Source: CAZMJP01 sp964566895
GTDB taxonomy: Bacteria > Patescibacteriota > Patescibacteriia > UBA2591 > UBA6264
DNA length: 18,502 bases
Reading direction: 5' to 3'
Assembly (NCBI GenBank): GCA_964566895.1
Contig: CAZMJP010000016.1
Location: 1-18,502 of the forward strand
Shown here: one piece after another, positions 4,851-15,654 of the stretch
Numbering within the stretch: the stretch's first letter is position 1
Layout: each line of letters starts with the position of its first letter
Program-made: the position numbers and the translations under genes
Notes under the pieces: model-generated
The model's input: the letters and a program-made list of their open reading frames with translations, nothing else
Database searches by the model: none
Told to the model about the DNA's origin: nothing

Positions 4851-7800
4851 ATGTGTGTTTTAGCCCAGAAATTATTTTTCATTTTAGTAATAGCCTTACT
4901 ATTGTTTTTTAATATAAATATAGCTTACGCCTTGCCGTGGGGCGCGATTTTATATAAAACCTCAGAAAACGGACGAATGTATGGTTACACTGAATTAGAG
5001 TTTCCAATGATGCCGGGAGAGATTTATCCTGGTGGGGTGGCGATTTATATTGGGGTAGACAAATTAACAGGAGAACATACCATTGTTGAGGCAGATTATA
5101 GCGGAGTGAGGAAAATCCCGGCCAATTGTTTTCTTGACGAAAGAAAAGGAGAAATATTTGTTGGAGCTAAAATACCGAAGAGCTTCAAATGTGGGAGAAA
5201 AGAATATAAGACAATGATAGAAAATATTAATTGGCAGATTATAGGTCGTGAGAAATTTGATTTTACTTATCATAAACAAAAAGGGCCGTCAGACAATGAG
5301 TGGACTTCAGTCGGGTTTGTGGAAAAAATGTACGAAAGCGCCGGTTGCGACAGCTTGGTTTCAAACGAAGAAGTGGGTAAACAAAAATGGATTAACGAAC
5401 ACTGTTTTCAAACAATTGACATTACTCCAAACGGTTTTGACAATACAACCGTAATCAATACCCACGGCGACGTTTTTTCCAAAACAAAAGAGTTTTCCAA
5501 AATCCATAAATTTGGCCAAGGGAATTTTTTGGAAGAACTCGGCTTAGAAGAGGCAAAAAAATTATTAGAGACAACGGAAAAATTTGGCGAAGAGGCAAAA
5601 AAACAAAGGGAAGAGATAAACCAGCAAAGCAGACAAAAGCATTATCAAAGCGATGAATGGGGAGACTATAAGCAGGAAGATATCAGCGCGGCAGAAATCG
5701 CCGGCTATACGGCCAAAGCGGTTAAATATCTACTGGGGGCGAATTTATTTGGAAAAGAAAACGATGATAATCGGTATTTTTTCTTTCCTTTCACCCAATA
5801 CAGCCAGGACACGTTAAAGGACGTTCAAAATGATATTCTTTTGACCGGTTGCGACCGGTCAAAATTAGAAGGGGCTCTTTCCGACGAGCAAATAAGAACA
5901 AAACTTATCTCAGACCTGTCTGCCAGAGCCGCCGGGCTCGCCGGTTGGAGGGTTATTAAAGGGGCCGCAAAAAGTTATGCCTTTAGCCAGCTTGGAATAG
6001 CTCAGGCGATTGCTTTATATAACAATATCATCCATAAAATTGAGACGGTAGAAAATGGAATTAAAATTGCCAGCGGCGGGACGGTTAATCTTGATTTAAG
6101 ACGGACGACAAAAGATAAGCTTCTTGAAATTAAAATAATAAAAGAGATTAACGAAAAAGTAAAAACAGTCGTTGGCTCAATTGAGAATTTTAAAGATGGA
6201 TTTAAGTCAAGTATGTACCAGGTCGGTGAATTTGTTGATAGACAAACCGTTTTCGGGGACCAGGAACAAATACAAAGAGATATGGATTTACTTACGGCAG
6301 GGATAGAACCGCTTGATCAGCCTGTTGAGTATGAAGATGTGGTGGTTGAACATTTTGGGGAAATTAAAGATATTACTTCCAAATCTCAGTCTGAAATTAA
6401 AACTGAGCCTGAGTCCGGGGCGGAAGTTATGGGGGGAAGCAGGGGAGGAGTGGGCGGTTCGGAGGAAGGACCCTCTGAAACCGAATCTTGGCAAACAGAA
6501 ATTAGACAAGAAACAGAGGAGATAAATGAGACAAACGAAGTCCAACCGGTTGAGGAAGAGGCCGAACCTGGCAAACCTTTGTTTATAGTTTTCCAACCAG
6601 GGGATGTGGTTATTAACGAGTTTTTACCTAATTCGGTTAGCGCCGAATCAGAATGGGTTGAATTATACAGCAACATAGGTCAGTCAATCGATCTTTCTAA
6701 TTGGACGATTGAAGACGGCACAGGCAAAGCAAGGTATTTAAATAAATTAATTATTTCGCCTCACAGTTTTGTTTTGCTTGAACACGGGCAAGGTTTTAAT
6801 TTTTATCTTAATAATTCCGGAGATATTCTTAAATTAAAAAATCAGGGGACAATTATTGATTCTGTGGCTTACGGGGATTTTGACGATGGCAATGTTGGCG
6901 ATAACGCGCCAAAACCGGATAAGGGACTGAGTTTGGCTCGGGAACAAGACGGTAAAGACACAAATATAGACAATAATGATTGGTTAATAACGGCTACGCC
7001 AACTCCGAGGCTAATCAATCAAATTGCTCTTCCGATAGTAGATATTCAACTCCCTGAAGAGGCCGCAGTCGGGGAGGAGAGTTTGTCTACCGGTTTGCCA
7101 TCTGAACCCGAACCAGAACCGGAGGAGCCAGAGCCAGAGGAACCAAAAGAGCCGGAGCCGGAGTCAATTTCATACTTTTTGGGCGACGCGATTATTAATG
7201 AAATAATGTATAATCCGACTGGTTCTGATACCGGCTATGAATGGATTGAGATGTACAATACCACCAATGAAGATATTAATTTATCCGGCTGGAAATTTTA
7301 TGAACAGGAAACTAATCATAGCCTAACTTTAAGACAAGGAAATTTGGTTTTGCCATCCGGCGCTTATGCCATTATTGCCGACGACGCCGACCAATTTTTA
7401 ATTAATTACCCAGATTTTACCGAGGTTGTTTTTGACAGCTCTTTTTCTTTAAATAACACTTCAGAAACAATTGCCCTTAAAGACAGCCAAGGAAATTTGA
7501 TAGATGAATTGACTTACTTAAACGAGTGGGGCGGCTCTGGCAATGGAAAGACAATAGAAAGACAATCAGATAATAACTGGTTTGAAAGTTCGGTTGATAA
7601 AGGTACGCCTGGACAAGAAAATAGCGACCAGCCGGAGGCGGAACCTGAGCCGGAGGCGGAACCTGAGCCGAAGGATACCACGCCGCCGACTGCTCAATTA
7701 AGTGGCCAGCCGGACAATCCAACCAATCAAACGACAACTGATATTACTGTGGGAGGCGAAGATGTAACTCACTACAAATATAAACTGGACCAAGGGGGCT

Positions 7801-10800
7801 ACGGCAACGAAACAGAAATTTCTGTTCATCTCACCCTTTCGGACTTATCCGACGGCGAGCATAATCTTTACATTATTGGCAAAGATGCGGCTGGCAATTG
7901 GCAGGAACAAATAAATGCCACCGTTTATACCTGGGTCGTAGATACAGTCAGCCCGAGTTCCGATATCGGCACTGATTTTTCAGCCGGTTTTTTTAATGTC
8001 AGCACATTGCCCGAGGTGGTTGAGGGTTCCATCTCCGGGGATCCGGACGAGGTGGAAATTCAAATTCAAAAAGGAGAAAATTCTTATTACTTAGACGATG
8101 AGCGTGTTTGGCGCGAAAATCAGAGTAATTTATGGATTACCCAGGGCGTAACCTTGGACAAAGAGGAAAATAAATGGTCTTATAATCTAGAAGGTTTATT
8201 GGATGATGATAGTAAATATTTTATTCGCGCTAGGGCAAAGAAAATTTTTAGTGGCCAACGCGTTAATCTTCAAGCCAGCCTTGCGGAAATTAACTTTATT
8301 TTTGACAAAACGCCGCCGGGCAAAATCGCTAATTTGGCGGTGAAGGAAAAGGAAACTCCGTTAGATTTAGAGCTTTCTTGGGACGAAATCAATGACTTTA
8401 GCGGGATTGACCATTATGAAATCAAATACGGCGAGGAAACAACTCTGGCTGCGAACAAGGTACATCAATTAAAGGGGACTAATCGGACAAATTATTCCTT
8501 TAGGGTTAGAGCTTGTGATAAAGCGGGCAACTGCGGAGAATTTTCCAGCCCCAAAGAACATAAAATTCAAATGGAAGACTTGGTTATCAGTGAGGTCCAG
8601 ATAAACGACAATGAATTTGTGGAGTTATATAATCCAACCCAACAGGATATTTCTTTAGACGGGCGGTATCTTGCTTATTATTCGGCGGAGCAGAATTGGG
8701 GGGACGCGCCTCAACGTCTAAAACAATTTCCTGACGGTGCGGAAATTAAGGCTGGCGGTTATTACCTAATTGGCGTTTACGGATTTTCTGAATCAAGCGT
8801 CGATTGGCAGGTTAAAAATGACCAGGGCCAACCGTATTCAAACGGCCAGTTTTCAAATACCGAAGGTTCAGTGGTTATTTACTTGTCTGACCCGAAGGGA
8901 AAGTCGTCTGAGCAATTGCAAAAACAATATATTGACACTTTAGCTTGGGGAGATATTGAATATGTTAAAGAAGGAGACGGCGATCCGCCGGCCGCTCCGG
9001 GAGAAAACCAATCGTTGCAAAGAAATGAAGACAAAGACGATACGGACAATAATGCAGATGATTTTCTACTTCAATTTAATCCAACTCCGGAAAATACTCG
9101 TGGTCGGTGGTTGAATAATTGGGATGAACGCAAACTTTTAGTTATTGATAATACGGACAATGCCAACACTTTAACCGATTACGCGGTGGAAATTGAAATT
9201 GCTCATCGGCCGGGGATGCAAGCCAGTTTTGGCGATGTGCGTTTTACCGCCGCGGACGGGATGACAATTCTATCGTCTTATCGCGAGGAATATGAGGAAA
9301 ATCAGTCGGCCGTTTTTTGGGTCAAAATTTCTGAAATCCTGAAATATTCAGAAGTCGTTATTTATCAATATTATGGCAATGATTCAGCGGTATATGACGG
9401 CAACGGAAAAGATGTCTTTGTCTGGTTTGACGATTTTGAGACCAACCGTTCTTCTGAATATACTTCTTCCGGCGTTGCTTGGGATACGGAAAACGGTTAT
9501 GCCAAATTTTACAATTCCGGTTCCAGGGGTGATTCCCCCGACGATTATATTGACGCTTATCTTATTCCCAATTTAGGACAGGACATTAAAAATGTTTATA
9601 TCAAAGCTAAAATGATGTTAAGCAAAAATGACTGGCTTAACCGGTATGCCCAGCAAGGATATATTGATTACCGATATCAGGATGGAGAAAATTATTGGCA
9701 GTTTGGCGATTATAATCGTCAGAGCCGCGATGATCTGGGTTTGCGTTTGGAAAAAATAGTCGGCGGAGCGGCCAACCGCTTGGGCTATGATAGTCAGTTG
9801 GCTCTCAAGTTTAACATCTGGGGAGATTATCAGATTTGGGCTTATGAATCTAATCACCGAACCAAGTTTGAAAGTTTGGACGAGAGTTGGGATTATGAAA
9901 AGGAATGGTCAGTAACCGACCCTGAACTGAATCAGGCCGGCAAGGTTTATTTGAAAGGCAATAATATCAACAAAGAGAGCAATATTATTCTTGATTATTT
10001 AATTATTGGCAAATATACCCAACCAGAACCCGAGGTTTCAGTAAAAAACGAAGGATATTCTCCAACCAGTTCTCAATCCAGGTCTTCTTTAGAGCTTTCT
10101 GATTGGGGTTTTAAAAGGGAAATCACGATTGATAATACGAGTAACACCACCAGCACGCCGGATCTGGTTGATTATTCGGTTGAGATTAATGTTGATTGGG
10201 AACAAAATATGGAGAGCGATTTTTCAGATATTCGTTTTACCGACCCCAGCGATAATAGCAAAATACTTCCTTATTGGAATGAGTTTTATATTGCCGAAAC
10301 CTCGGCCGTCTTCTGGGTTAAAGTTCCGTTGATTCCGGCTAACAGCGAAAAAATGATTTATCTTTATTATGATAATCCCTCAGCCACTTATCAGGGCAAC
10401 GGAAAAGATGTCTTTGTCTGGTTTGACGATTTTGAGACCAACCGTTCTTCTGAATATACTTCTTCCGGCGTTGCTTGGGATACGGAAAACGGTTATGCCA
10501 AATTTTACAATTCCGGTTCCAGGGGTGATTCCCCCGACGATTATATTGACGCTTATCTTATTCCCAATTTAGGACAGGACATTAAAAATGTTTATATCAA
10601 AGCTAAAATGATGTTAAGCAAAAATGACTGGCTTAACCGGTATGCCCAGCAAGGATATATTGATTACCGATATCAGGATGGAGAAAATTATTGGCAGTTT
10701 GGCGATTATAATCGTCAGAGCCGCGATGATCTGGGTTTGCGTTTGGAAAAAATAGTCGGCGGAGCGGCCAACCGCTTGGGCTATGATAGTCAGTTGGCTC

Positions 10801-11039
10801 TCAAGTTTAACATCTGGGGAGATTATCAGATTTGGGCTTATGAATCTAATCACCGAACCAAGTTTGAAAGTTTGGACGAGAGTTGGGATTATGAAAAGGA
10901 ATGGTCAGTAACCGACCCTGAACTGAATCAGGCCGGCAAGGTTTATTTGAAAGGCAATAATATCAACAAAGAGAGCAATATTATTCTTGATTATTTAATT
11001 ATTGGCAAATATGAGCAACCGGAATTGAGCGCGGATTGA
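4851..11039 (+). CDS. Giant secreted protein with lamin-tail, Ig/FN3-like and DUF2341 domains
   Basis: 2,062 residues. The signal peptide ends at about AYA (residue 27). Residues 28-200 form a Cys-containing domain whose GGVAIYIG … IVEADYSGV pattern recalls permuted NlpC/P60 (papain-like) folds, but the catalytic Cys and His are not evident. Residues about 215-260 look coiled-coil. A helical part (270-490) and an acidic linker follow. Lamin-tail domains start with DVVINEF (about 583-720), DAIINEIMYNP (about 780-920) and DLVISEVQIN (about 1243-1420). They are separated by Pro/Glu-rich linkers (about 750-772 and 927-943), Ig-like modules (about 944-1150) and an FN3-like module (about 1152-1241). 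The C-terminal third holds two DUF2341 modules (about 1421 and 1749 onward), each followed by an identical 206-residue beta-rich segment. No membrane anchor or sorting motif is seen at the C-terminus. A role in surface adhesion or binding of host material is inferred. Genes on both sides are close (12 and 7 bases). Confidence 0.85.
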   Translation: MCVLAQKLFFILVIALLLFFNINIAYALPWGAILYKTSENGRMYGYTELEFPMMPGEIYPGGVAIYIGVDKLTGEHTIVEADYSGVRKIPANCFLDERKGEIFVGAKIPKSFKCGRKEYKTMIENINWQIIGREKFDFTYHKQKGPSDNEWTSVGFVEKMYESAGCDSLVSNEEVGKQKWINEHCFQTIDITPNGFDNTTVINTHGDVFSKTKEFSKIHKFGQGNFLEELGLEEAKKLLETTEKFGEEAKKQREEINQQSRQKHYQSDEWGDYKQEDISAAEIAGYTAKAVKYLLGANLFGKENDDNRYFFFPFTQYSQDTLKDVQNDILLTGCDRSKLEGALSDEQIRTKLISDLSARAAGLAGWRVIKGAAKSYAFSQLGIAQAIALYNNIIHKIETVENGIKIASGGTVNLDLRRTTKDKLLEIKIIKEINEKVKTVVGSIENFKDGFKSSMYQVGEFVDRQTVFGDQEQIQRDMDLLTAGIEPLDQPVEYEDVVVEHFGEIKDITSKSQSEIKTEPESGAEVMGGSRGGVGGSEEGPSETESWQTEIRQETEEINETNEVQPVEEEAEPGKPLFIVFQPGDVVINEFLPNSVSAESEWVELYSNIGQSIDLSNWTIEDGTGKARYLNKLIISPHSFVLLEHGQGFNFYLNNSGDILKLKNQGTIIDSVAYGDFDDGNVGDNAPKPDKGLSLAREQDGKDTNIDNNDWLITATPTPRLINQIALPIVDIQLPEEAAVGEESLSTGLPSEPEPEPEEPEPEEPKEPEPESISYFLGDAIINEIMYNPTGSDTGYEWIEMYNTTNEDINLSGWKFYEQETNHSLTLRQGNLVLPSGAYAIIADDADQFLINYPDFTEVVFDSSFSLNNTSETIALKDSQGNLIDELTYLNEWGGSGNGKTIERQSDNNWFESSVDKGTPGQENSDQPEAEPEPEAEPEPKDTTPPTAQLSGQPDNPTNQTTTDITVGGEDVTHYKYKLDQGGYGNETEISVHLTLSDLSDGEHNLYIIGKDAAGNWQEQINATVYTWVVDTVSPSSDIGTDFSAGFFNVSTLPEVVEGSISGDPDEVEIQIQKGENSYYLDDERVWRENQSNLWITQGVTLDKEENKWSYNLEGLLDDDSKYFIRARAKKIFSGQRVNLQASLAEINFIFDKTPPGKIANLAVKEKETPLDLELSWDEINDFSGIDHYEIKYGEETTLAANKVHQLKGTNRTNYSFRVRACDKAGNCGEFSSPKEHKIQMEDLVISEVQINDNEFVELYNPTQQDISLDGRYLAYYSAEQNWGDAPQRLKQFPDGAEIKAGGYYLIGVYGFSESSVDWQVKNDQGQPYSNGQFSNTEGSVVIYLSDPKGKSSEQLQKQYIDTLAWGDIEYVKEGDGDPPAAPGENQSLQRNEDKDDTDNNADDFLLQFNPTPENTRGRWLNNWDERKLLVIDNTDNANTLTDYAVEIEIAHRPGMQASFGDVRFTAADGMTILSSYREEYEENQSAVFWVKISEILKYSEVVIYQYYGNDSAVYDGNGKDVFVWFDDFETNRSSEYTSSGVAWDTENGYAKFYNSGSRGDSPDDYIDAYLIPNLGQDIKNVYIKAKMMLSKNDWLNRYAQQGYIDYRYQDGENYWQFGDYNRQSRDDLGLRLEKIVGGAANRLGYDSQLALKFNIWGDYQIWAYESNHRTKFESLDESWDYEKEWSVTDPELNQAGKVYLKGNNINKESNIILDYLIIGKYTQPEPEVSVKNEGYSPTSSQSRSSLELSDWGFKREITIDNTSNTTSTPDLVDYSVEINVDWEQNMESDFSDIRFTDPSDNSKILPYWNEFYIAETSAVFWVKVPLIPANSEKMIYLYYDNPSATYQGNGKDVFVWFDDFETNRSSEYTSSGVAWDTENGYAKFYNSGSRGDSPDDYIDAYLIPNLGQDIKNVYIKAKMMLSKNDWLNRYAQQGYIDYRYQDGENYWQFGDYNRQSRDDLGLRLEKIVGGAANRLGYDSQLALKFNIWGDYQIWAYESNHRTKFESLDESWDYEKEWSVTDPELNQAGKVYLKGNNINKESNIILDYLIIGKYEQPELSAD
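7631..7670 (+). repeat. 18-bp tandem repeat in Pro/Glu linker
   Basis: The unit GCCGGAGGCGGAACCTGA occurs twice in tandem (7631-7648 and 7649-7666) and begins a third time. It encodes part of the linker EAEPEPEAEPEP. A similar but less regular Pro/Glu linker lies at about 7093-7165. Such linkers usually act as extended spacers between surface domains. Confidence 0.8.
9399..10016 (+). repeat. 618-bp perfect direct repeat, copy 1
   Basis: Identical base for base, by eye, to 10395-11012 (offset 996 bases, a multiple of three). It encodes the C-terminal part of the first DUF2341 module and its beta-rich follow-on, starting GNGKDVFVWFDDFE and ending at IIGKY. The flanking sequences on both sides diverge at once. 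Confidence 0.93.
10395..11012 (+). repeat. 618-bp perfect direct repeat, copy 2
   Basis: Second copy of 9399-10016. The DUF2341 part just before it is only moderately similar to that before copy 1 (for example LVIDNTDNANTLTDYAVEIEI against ITIDNTSNTTSTPDLVDYSVEI). Perfect identity beginning abruptly inside diverged modules points to recent gene conversion or duplication, or to an assembly fault. Confidence 0.93.
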
Positions 11040-11046
11040 GGTTACT

Positions 11047-11835
11047 ATGTGTTTAAGGTCGGTCAACAAAAGAATGTTTTTTTTGGTTTTTTTACTTGTC
11101 TTGGCTTTTGTTTTTCTGCCGGTTTTTGCCGGCAGTTTTGATATTCCCGAAATCCAGAGTTTGGAATTAGAGACGTCGGTTAAAATAAAAGGAGTGGTTA
11201 TTGTTGAGCCGGGCGTTTTGGGCCAGCAGATTTTTTATCTTAATGGCGCTCAGATTTATTCCTATTACAAGAATTTTCCCGAACTGGCAATCGGCGACGA
11301 GATTTTGGCTCAGGGGGTGATCTCCCAGTCCCGGGGCGAAAGAAGAATCAAAATTAAAACCGCTAAAGATATTACGGTTTTAAATCGCGGTTTAATTGTT
11401 GAACCGGCGCTTTTGTCGGGGTTGGAGCTGGATAGAAGAGGGATGGTCGGGCGTCTAGTTCAAGCCGAGGGGACGATTATTGAAAAAACCGGAGCGAAGA
11501 TTTTTATAAAAAATGGCGATGACGAAGAGATTTTGGTTTACTTTAAAGAAACGGCTGGCATTGATAAATCAAAAATCAGTGAGGGCGACCAAGCGGAGAT
11601 AACCGGAGTTTTGAGCATTTACGATAATGAGTTGCGGCTTTTGCCCCGGAGCGACCAAGATATCGTGGTCTTGACAAAAGAGGATCCGGTTTCCGCCTTG
11701 GAAAACGAGAAAGAGTCGGATGTCGTTATTGAAAAAACGTTCAGTTTGGAAAAATATCAGCCTTATTTTGTGGGCAGTTCGTTTGTTCTGGGAGCGACTT
11801 TCGTTTTGCTATTGATAACCAGAAAAAAAGTTTAG
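11047..11835 (+). CDS. Exported membrane-anchored protein with two OB-like domains
   Basis: 262 residues. The N-terminal signal (MFFLVFLLVLAFVFLPVFA, ending at about residue 28) is followed by two similar beta-barrel-like parts: about 42-112 (VKIKGVVIVEPGVLG…IYLNG-type strand, GDEILAQGVISQ) and about 130-210 (RLVQAEGTIIEKTGAKIFIKN…EGDQAEITGVLSIYDNELRLLP). Both show the G-x-V/I … G-D-x-[IA]-x-[AI]-x-G-V pattern of OB-fold domains of the secreted type. A transmembrane helix (about 240-257) and a basic end (RKKV) anchor the C-terminus, with the bulk outside. TGAGG gives a usable Shine-Dalgarno sequence 5-6 bases before the start. An internal ATG at 11074 would also give a good signal peptide. 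The gene follows the giant protein by 7 bases, so the two probably act together at the cell surface. The ligand is unknown. Confidence 0.75.
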   Translation: MCLRSVNKRMFFLVFLLVLAFVFLPVFAGSFDIPEIQSLELETSVKIKGVVIVEPGVLGQQIFYLNGAQIYSYYKNFPELAIGDEILAQGVISQSRGERRIKIKTAKDITVLNRGLIVEPALLSGLELDRRGMVGRLVQAEGTIIEKTGAKIFIKNGDDEEILVYFKETAGIDKSKISEGDQAEITGVLSIYDNELRLLPRSDQDIVVLTKEDPVSALENEKESDVVIEKTFSLEKYQPYFVGSSFVLGATFVLLLITRKKV

Positions 11836-11865
11836 AGGTAGACAGAGGTTAGAGGTAGACAGAGG
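11833..11865 (+). repeat. 17-bp tandem repeat overlapping a stop codon
   Basis: TAGAGGTAGACAGAGGT occurs almost twice in tandem (starting at 11833 and 11850), and the first TAG is the stop codon of the OB-domain gene. Each unit resembles a left half of palindrome type C, so this may have grown by repeated copying of that element. Confidence 0.75.
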
Positions 11866-11877
11866 CCAGACCTCTGT
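11859..11877. repeat. Palindrome type C, best copy
   Basis: ACAGAGGCC and GACCTCTGT around one A; the arms pair except for one position. It is the clearest member of the family also seen at 785-825, 1199-1215 and 16378-16414. Confidence 0.75.
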
Positions 11878-11891
11878 ATTCTGTGAGCCAG

Positions 11892-11917
11892 CGCCTTGAT
11901 AAAACAGGGCGTTTTTT
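11892..11917 (+). terminator. Intrinsic terminator of the surface-protein operon
   Basis: Arms CGCCTTG (11892-11898) and CAGGGCG (11905-11911), with one G-T wobble, enclose ATAAAA and are followed by six T bases. The hairpin lies 56 bases after the OB-domain gene and before the gyrB promoter. Confidence 0.8.
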
Positions 11918-11918
11918 C

Positions 11919-11947
11919 TTGTTTTAAATCCGAATTTGTGGTATAAT
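11919..11947 (+). promoter_or_regulatory. gyrB promoter
   Basis: TTGTTT (11919-11924), a 17-base spacer and a perfect TATAAT (11942-11947) preceded by TGG, an extended -10. Transcription should begin near 11954, giving a leader of about 46 bases with no visible Shine-Dalgarno sequence before the ATG at 12000. Confidence 0.75.
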
Positions 11948-11951
11948 ATAG

Positions 11952-14267
<2,316 letters not shown>

Positions 14268-14272
14268 TCTAC

Positions 14273-14301
14273 TTGCGTCTTTTTTAAAACCGTGCTATAT
14301 T
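14273..14301 (+). promoter_or_regulatory. Promoter of the secE-nusG-rplK-rplA operon
   Basis: TTGCGT (14273-14278), a 17-base spacer and TATATT (14296-14301) preceded by TGC, an extended -10. It lies six bases after the gyrB stop codon. Transcription should start near 14308. Confidence 0.75.
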
Positions 14302-14310
14302 TCTTAAGGT

Positions 14311-14330
14311 AAGAGCCCGGGGCTCTTTTT
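14311..14330 (+). terminator. Hairpin with T-run at the very start of the secE leader
   Basis: Arms AAGAGCC (14311-14317) and GGCTCTT (14321-14327) enclose CGG and are followed by T bases up to 14330. It has the form of an intrinsic terminator. It could end gyrB transcription, but it lies downstream of the predicted secE start site, so it would also be the first thing transcribed in the secE operon and could act as an attenuator or 5' stabilising hairpin. Confidence 0.6.
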
Positions 14331-14346
14331 AAAGACCGATAAATAT

Positions 14347-14529
14347 ATGTTTAAAAAGTTAACCAGTTATATTAAAAATTCTATTGTTGAACTTAAAAGA
14401 GTAAATTGGCCAACCAAAGATGAGGCAATTAAGAATACGATTCTGGTTGTGGTTATTTGTTTGGCTATGGCCGCTTTTTTGGGGGTAATTGATTTTATTT
14501 TAACCCAGATTCTGCAAATAGTGATATAG
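14347..14529 (+). CDS. secE: Preprotein translocase subunit SecE
   Basis: 60 residues, the normal short one-helix bacterial form. SecE clamps the SecY channel in the inner membrane. The conserved amphipathic part YIKNSIVELKRVNWPTKDEA (residues 9-28) has the signature ELKRVNWPT and is followed by one transmembrane helix (about 31-57). It is the first gene of the secE-nusG-rplK-rplA cluster, a widely conserved order. No clear Shine-Dalgarno sequence is seen before the ATG. Confidence 0.95.
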   Translation: MFKKLTSYIKNSIVELKRVNWPTKDEAIKNTILVVVICLAMAAFLGVIDFILTQILQIVI

Positions 14530-14554
14530 ACCTCATTTTTATTTTTGGTAAGTT

Positions 14555-15100
14555 ATGCCTAGACAAATACAACAACAAGGTCGGAGGTGGTACGCCATCC
14601 ACGTTTATTCCGGTCATGAAGAAAATGTGGCTGAGAATCTTCATCAGAGAATTGAGTCTATGGACATGTCTGATAAGATTTTTCAGGTTTTAGTGCCGAC
14701 AGAAAAAAAGATTAAAATAAGAAACGGTCGGCGTCGGGTGGTGACAGAGAAGATTTTTCCCGGCTATGTTTTAATAGAAATGATTGTTACTGATGATTCT
14801 TGGTATGTGGTTAGAAATACCCCCAGCGTGACTGGCTTTATCGGGTCCGGGACCACTCCGATTGCCTTGTCTGAGAAAGAGATAAAAGCCATTCAAAAGA
14901 GGATGGGCGTTGAAGAGCCAAAATATAAAATTGATATTGATGTTGGCTCTCCGGTTCGCATTATTGATGGCCCATTTAAAGGTTTTGAAGGCAAAGTCTC
15001 TGAGATAGACGAGGCGAGAGGGAGAATAAAAGTTTTGATTTCTGTCTTTGGCCGAGAAACCCCGACTGAAATGGATTTTTTACAAGTCAAAAAAATATAA
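14555..15100 (+). CDS. nusG: Transcription elongation/antitermination factor NusG
   Basis: 181 residues, the usual length. NusG binds the RNA polymerase clamp and connects it to Rho or the ribosome. The NGN domain is seen as RRWYAIHVYSGHEENVAENL (10-29), the KIFPGYVLIEM strand and the VRNTPSVTGFIG segment. A C-terminal KOW domain begins at about residue 127 (VGSPVRIIDGPFKGFEGKVSEID) and ends with VFGRETPTEMDFLQVKKI. The gene lies 25 bases after secE and 30 before rplK. Only a weak GGTAAG precedes the ATG. Confidence 0.97.
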   Translation: MPRQIQQQGRRWYAIHVYSGHEENVAENLHQRIESMDMSDKIFQVLVPTEKKIKIRNGRRRVVTEKIFPGYVLIEMIVTDDSWYVVRNTPSVTGFIGSGTTPIALSEKEIKAIQKRMGVEEPKYKIDIDVGSPVRIIDGPFKGFEGKVSEIDEARGRIKVLISVFGRETPTEMDFLQVKKI

Positions 15101-15130
15101 TATAGATCACTACCCAAAAATTTGAGATTT

Positions 15131-15556
15131 ATGGCAAAAAAAGTAAAAACAATTATAAAATTACAAATTAGCGCGGGGCAAGCTAACCCGGCTCCGCCGG
15201 TCGGACCGGCTTTAGGTCAGCACGGTCTTAACATTCCTGAATTTTGCAAGAAGTTTAACGAAAAAACCCAAGATAAAATTGGTAATATCATCCCAGTTGA
15301 AATTACGGTTTATGAAGATCGTACTTATTCCTTTATCTCTAAAACGCCTCCGACTTCGGATCTTCTTAGAAAAGCGGCCGGGATTGAAAAGGGGTCTGGG
15401 CATCCTCTTCAGGAGAAAGTCGGCAAAATAACCAAAGCCCAAGTTAGAGAAATCGCCAAAATTAAAATGCCCGACTTGAATACTGATAATTTGGATGCCG
15501 CTTACAAAATAATTGAAGGTACGGCCAGGCAAATGGGGATAGAAATTGAAAATTAA
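15131..15556 (+). CDS. rplK: 50S ribosomal protein L11
   Basis: 141 residues from the ATG at 15131 ([13 protein letters not shown]), the standard L11 length; an upstream in-frame TTG at 15122 would add three residues and is unlikely. L11 binds 23S rRNA in the GTPase-associated centre. The N-terminal domain has the characteristic [15 protein letters not shown] with the Pro-rich hinge, and the C-terminal RNA-binding domain contains [19 protein letters not shown]. It is followed by a 98-base AT-rich spacer before rplA. Confidence 0.97.
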   Translation: MAKKVKTIIKLQISAGQANPAPPVGPALGQHGLNIPEFCKKFNEKTQDKIGNIIPVEITVYEDRTYSFISKTPPTSDLLRKAAGIEKGSGHPLQEKVGKITKAQVREIAKIKMPDLNTDNLDAAYKIIEGTARQMGIEIEN

Positions 15557-15654
15557 AAAGTAAAAAATAAAAGATTTTTTTATAGACTATTAGAAGTTTT
15601 TAATTTTAGATTGTAATTTTTCATTTTTCATCTTTAAATTTTAATGGATTGCTT

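Noticed and set aside
15096..15101. A TATAAT at the end of nusG as a promoter for rplK
   Set aside because: No -35 box or TGn extension accompanies it, and it lies in an A/T run at the end of a coding region.
15557..15654. The AT-rich spacer between rplK and rplA, considered as an L1 operator, terminator or second promoter
   Set aside because: Only A/T-rich weak pairings are present, with no GC-containing stem or L1-binding-like loop, and no paired -35/-10 boxes at proper spacing.
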